Below, in pieces: positions 5,997-9,135 of a stretch of 9,135 bases of DNA. Source of the stretch: Hyphomicrobiales bacterium (lineage in GTDB: Bacteria; Pseudomonadota; Alphaproteobacteria; Rhizobiales; Aestuariivirgaceae); contig PLXI01000039.1 of the NCBI GenBank assembly GCA_003151375.1, positions 1 through 9,135 of the forward strand. The letters are read 5' to 3'. Both the position numbers and the translations under genes were made by a program. Every line of letters begins with the position of its first letter. Within the stretch, counting starts at the first letter, position 1. A model generated the notes under the pieces. That model did no database searches and was not told the DNA's origin. It was given only the letters and a program-made list of their open reading frames with translations.

Positions 5997-7703
5997 ATGA
6001 CATTTGCTGGCTGGTCTCAGATTATCATTTTGCTTGCGCTCGTCGTAACCGCCGCATGGGCTTTAGGTAGTTATATGGCTGCTGTGTTTACCGGTAAGCG
6101 CACATTGCTCTCGCCCATTCTTGTGCCGATTGACCGCATGATCAGCAAATTATCTGGCACCGCACCAACCGAACAAAGTTGGGGTGCCTATACACTTGCG
6201 ATGTTGGCATTCAACGCCGCGGGCTTCTTGGTTCTATATGCACTGATGCGCTTGCAGGGCTTTCTTCCGCTCAATCCCCAAGGTTTTGCCGCTGTACCAG
6301 AAGCTTTGTCCTTCAATACTGCTATGAGTTTTGTCACTAACACCAATTGGCAGGCTTATGGCGGCGAAACCACCATGAGCCATTTTGTGCAAATGGCAGG
6401 CTTCACCGTTCATAACTTTTTATCCGCGGCCACTGGCATTGCACTGGCTGTGGCTTTCACGCGGGCCTTCGCGCGCAATTCTGCCACAACGTTAGGCAAT
6501 TTCTGGGACGATCTGGTCAAATCAACGCTCTACATATTGCTGCCACTATCCATTGTTGTTGCTGTTGCCTATATGGCTTTAGGCATTCCGCAAACCTTGC
6601 ACGGCTCAATGGATGCATTCACCCTGGAAGGGGCCAAGCAAACCATCGCTTATGGCCCGATGGCCAGCCAAGAAGCAATCAAACAATTGGGCACAAATGG
6701 CGGTGGGTTCCTCAACGCCAACTCGGCCCATCCTTTTGAAAATCCTTCCGCCTGGTCTAACTATCTTTCAATTTTTGCGATGCTGGTTGTTTCAGCCGCC
6801 ATGCCTTTCATGTTTGGCAATATGGTTGGCGATAAGCGTCAAGGCCGCGCACTGCTCATTACCATGGGACTATTCATCGTCGTCGGCACAGCAATTGTCT
6901 ATTGGGCCGAGACCAGTGGCAACCCCATCATTCAAGCCCTTGGAGTTGATCCTTCATTGGGTAACATGGAAGGCAAGGAATTGCGCTTCGGCCAAGCCAT
7001 GACAGCATTGTTTGTCGTGGCCACAACTGGTCTTTCTTGCGGTGCTGTCAATGCCATGCATGCATCGCTGACACCGCTGGGCGGGCTTGTTCCACTCTTC
7101 ATGATCCAGCTTGGCGAAGTATTGCCCGGCGGCGTCGGCTCAGGCCTCTACGGCATCTTGGTAATTGCAGTTCTGACGGTCTTCATAGCTGGTCTCATGG
7201 TCGGACGCACCCCTGATTATTTAGGCAAGAAGATTGAGGCGAGAGAGATGAAGCTCGCCATATTGGCGCTGCTCATCTTACCAATGGTCATTCTCGGCTT
7301 TAGTTCTGTCTCGGCAATGTTACCCTTGGCACTTTCAAGCTTGGCCAACGCTGGCCCACATGGCTTATCTGAAATTATCTACGCCTACTCATCCTCAGCA
7401 GGCAATAACGGATCGGCCTTTGCAGGGCTTAACGCCAATACCAATTGGTATAATACCACTCTTGGTATTACGATGTTCCTCGGCCGCTTTGCTTACATCG
7501 TGCCGATGATGGCCATTGCCGGATCTCTGGCCGCCAAAACCAAAGTTCCTGCATCATCAGGCAGCTTCCCAACCCATGGCACAATGTTCGTCGCCCTGCT
7601 CACTGGCGTGGTTTTGATCCTTGGTGGTTTGCAATATTTTCCCGCACTGGCGCTTAGCCCCATCGTTGAGCATTTCTTGATGCTCGCTGGCAAAACATTC
7701 TGA
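5997..7703 (+). CDS. kdpA: KdpA, K+-binding and translocating subunit of the Kdp ATPase
   Basis: Inner-membrane subunit that selects and binds potassium at high affinity; it descends from the superfamily of K+ transporters with four M1-P-M2 repeats. It has 568 residues, the normal length. The four pore/selectivity regions are recognisable: SFVTNTNWQAYGGE (111-124), GTNGGGFLNANSAHPFENP (232-250), TTGLSCGAVNAMH (343-355) and SSAGNNGSAFAGLNANTNWY (466-485). Ten or so hydrophobic helices cover the rest, and the last ends near residue 566. The start is set by AAAAGGA six bases before ATG 5997. kdpB starts 14 bases after the TGA. No missing motif or frameshift is seen. Expression is expected to be induced by K+ limitation through KdpDE, but those genes are not in the window. 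Confidence 0.98.
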   Translation: MTFAGWSQIIILLALVVTAAWALGSYMAAVFTGKRTLLSPILVPIDRMISKLSGTAPTEQSWGAYTLAMLAFNAAGFLVLYALMRLQGFLPLNPQGFAAVPEALSFNTAMSFVTNTNWQAYGGETTMSHFVQMAGFTVHNFLSAATGIALAVAFTRAFARNSATTLGNFWDDLVKSTLYILLPLSIVVAVAYMALGIPQTLHGSMDAFTLEGAKQTIAYGPMASQEAIKQLGTNGGGFLNANSAHPFENPSAWSNYLSIFAMLVVSAAMPFMFGNMVGDKRQGRALLITMGLFIVVGTAIVYWAETSGNPIIQALGVDPSLGNMEGKELRFGQAMTALFVVATTGLSCGAVNAMHASLTPLGGLVPLFMIQLGEVLPGGVGSGLYGILVIAVLTVFIAGLMVGRTPDYLGKKIEAREMKLAILALLILPMVILGFSSVSAMLPLALSSLANAGPHGLSEIIYAYSSSAGNNGSAFAGLNANTNWYNTTLGITMFLGRFAYIVPMMAIAGSLAAKTKVPASSGSFPTHGTMFVALLTGVVLILGGLQYFPALALSPIVEHFLMLAGKTF

Positions 7704-7717
7704 TTGGAGCAATCAAC

Positions 7718-9135
7718 ATGACAACTGCAACAACTGCACCCGCATTGTTCAACGGCGCAATTATTACGCAGGCCACCAAAGACGCGCTGGCGAAATTGAA
7801 TCCGCGAACTTTGATGCGAAATCCGGTGATCTTTGTCACTGAAGTTGTGGCCGCATTGGTTACGGCCTTCTGGCTGCGCGACCTGTTGGGTCATAATGGT
7901 ACTGCTTGGTTTTCTGGTCAAATTGCGCTGTGGCTATGGTTTACTGTTCTGTTTGCCAATTTTGCTGAAGCCGTGGCTGAGGGGCGCGGCAAAGCCCAAG
8001 CCGAAGCACTGCGCCGCACGCGCACGGATACGATGGCCAAGCGCCTCGTCATGCCTGAAACCAATGACCGTGTTTTCAGCAAAGTCCCCGCCACAGCTCT
8101 TGTGCCGGGCGATGTTGTATTGGTCGAAACTGGAGATCTGATCCCCGCTGATGGCGAAGTAGTTGAGGGCATCGCATCGGTTAATGAATCGGCGATCACT
8201 GGCGAATCGGCTCCTGTTATCCGCGAGTCCGGCGGCGATCGTTCAGCAGTTACGGGCGGCACCACAGTTTTATCCGATTGGATCAAGGTAAAAATTACCT
8301 CAGCACCCGGCAACACATTCATCGACCGCATGATTGCCTTGGTCGAAGGCGCAGAGCGGAAGAAAACCCCAAACGAATTGGCTCTTTCCATTTTATTAGC
8401 AGGCCTAACACTGATTTTTCTGATTGCGGTTGTAACCCTTTGGGGATTGGCTGGATATTCTGGCACGACGCTTTCAATCACCGTTCTTGTCGCCCTGCTC
8501 GTGACACTGATTCCTACCACCATTGGTGGTTTGCTGTCAGCTATCGGTATTGCGGGCATGGACCGTCTCATTCGCTTCAACGTTATTGCCACATCAGGCC
8601 GCGCCGTGGAGGCAGCAGGCGATGTCGATATACTGCTCCTCGACAAGACGGGCACGATTACCTATGGCAATCGTTTGGCAACAGCATTCTTGCCTGTCGC
8701 TGGCGTCACCGAAAAACAAGTTGCCGAAGCGTCGCTCTATGCGTCACTCGCCGATGAAACACCCGAAGGTCGCTCGATAGTTGCTCTGTGTAAGGGAAGC
8801 TATGGTTTGGCCGAGCCTAACTTGACTGGCAAAAAAACTAATGTCATCCAGTTTTCCGCAACAACGCGCATCTCAGGAATTGATCTGGGAGAACGCAAAG
8901 TGCGCAAAGGTGCAGTGGACGCAATTCTCAAACATGTTGGCATAACGCCAGTTAATGCGCCTGCCGAATTCAAGAGTGCGGTTGACCGCATCTCACGCTC
9001 AGGCGGAACCCCACTGGGCGTGGCCGACAATGGCAAGCTGGTGGGCGTAATTCATCTTAAAGACGTGGTGAAGCCCGATATCAAGCTGCGCTTCAACGCG
9101 CTGCGCGCCATGGGCATCCGCACCGTGATGGTCAC
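7718..9135 (+). CDS. kdpB: KdpB, P-type ATPase catalytic subunit, 3' end outside window
   Basis: ATP-hydrolysing subunit that drives K+ uptake through KdpA. The frame is open to the right edge: 472 complete codons of an expected 680-odd. The N-terminus (about 25-50, LNPRTLMRNPVIFV) matches KdpB. The actuator domain carries TGES (161-164), whose serine is the inhibitory phosphorylation site in E. coli KdpB (S162). The transmembrane P-T-T-I-G-G-L-L-S-A-I-G segment is at 266-277. The phosphorylation loop DKTGT (309-313) has the catalytic Asp309. The nucleotide-binding domain shows DETPEGRSIV (346-355), FSATTRISGI (379-388) and RKGAVDAI (396-403). The TGDN and hinge motifs would lie just beyond the edge. 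GGAG (7706-7709) lies 8 bases before the ATG. Everything visible is intact. kdpC is expected downstream. Confidence 0.97.
   Translation, partial: MTTATTAPALFNGAIITQATKDALAKLNPRTLMRNPVIFVTEVVAALVTAFWLRDLLGHNGTAWFSGQIALWLWFTVLFANFAEAVAEGRGKAQAEALRRTRTDTMAKRLVMPETNDRVFSKVPATALVPGDVVLVETGDLIPADGEVVEGIASVNESAITGESAPVIRESGGDRSAVTGGTTVLSDWIKVKITSAPGNTFIDRMIALVEGAERKKTPNELALSILLAGLTLIFLIAVVTLWGLAGYSGTTLSITVLVALLVTLIPTTIGGLLSAIGIAGMDRLIRFNVIATSGRAVEAAGDVDILLLDKTGTITYGNRLATAFLPVAGVTEKQVAEASLYASLADETPEGRSIVALCKGSYGLAEPNLTGKKTNVIQFSATTRISGIDLGERKVRKGAVDAILKHVGITPVNAPAEFKSAVDRISRSGGTPLGVADNGKLVGVIHLKDVVKPDIKLRFNALRAMGIRTVMV

Noticed and set aside
7918..8655. Minus-strand frame of 245 codons opposite kdpB
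   Set aside because: The Ser/Arg/Pro-rich product is an antisense shadow of a highly conserved KdpB region with intact TGES and DKTGT motifs.

Overview
The window looks like chromosome from a proteobacterium of moderate GC, probably an alphaproteobacterium. That placement is an inference from the style of the Kdp genes (a KdpF-type peptide preceded by another tiny membrane peptide) and of the type I secretion genes. No rRNA or housekeeping marker is present to confirm it.

Positions 1-1597 hold the core of an RHS/YD-repeat protein on the minus strand. Its frame is open continuously from about 1594 to the left edge. The C-terminal tip, which in polymorphic toxins carries the effector, lies outside the window. 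At about 1540-1597 this frame meets, head to head, a plus-strand type I secretion ABC transporter gene. Both genes lack their 5' ends and there is no intergenic or promoter region between them. This is either a deletion junction or an assembly chimera.

Positions 1585-5102 hold two translationally linked genes (ATGA overlap): the HlyB/PrtD-like ABC transporter with a degenerate, N-terminally shortened peptidase-like domain, and its HlyD-family membrane-fusion partner. No TolC-like outer-membrane gene and no secreted substrate is visible.

Positions 5103-5794 are about 690 bases without a convincing gene. The segment is more AT-rich than its flanks. It carries clustered TTGGCC motifs in both orientations (possibly the worn ends of an insertion sequence), a perfect tandem 9-mer, short inverted repeats, a 9-bp perfect stem and a 14-bp palindrome. 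The part nearest 5795 is the likely kdp leader and promoter region.

Positions 5795 to the right edge hold the start of a high-affinity potassium uptake (Kdp) operon: a 27-residue membrane peptide, kdpF, kdpA and the first 472 codons of kdpB. KdpA is the K+-selective channel-like subunit, KdpB the P-type ATPase that energises it, and KdpF a small stabilising peptide. kdpC and any kdpDE regulators would lie beyond 9135. Apart from the junction at about 1.57 kb and the small-peptide and leader features upstream of kdpF, the content belongs to known families. I found no clear evidence of a new multi-gene system.
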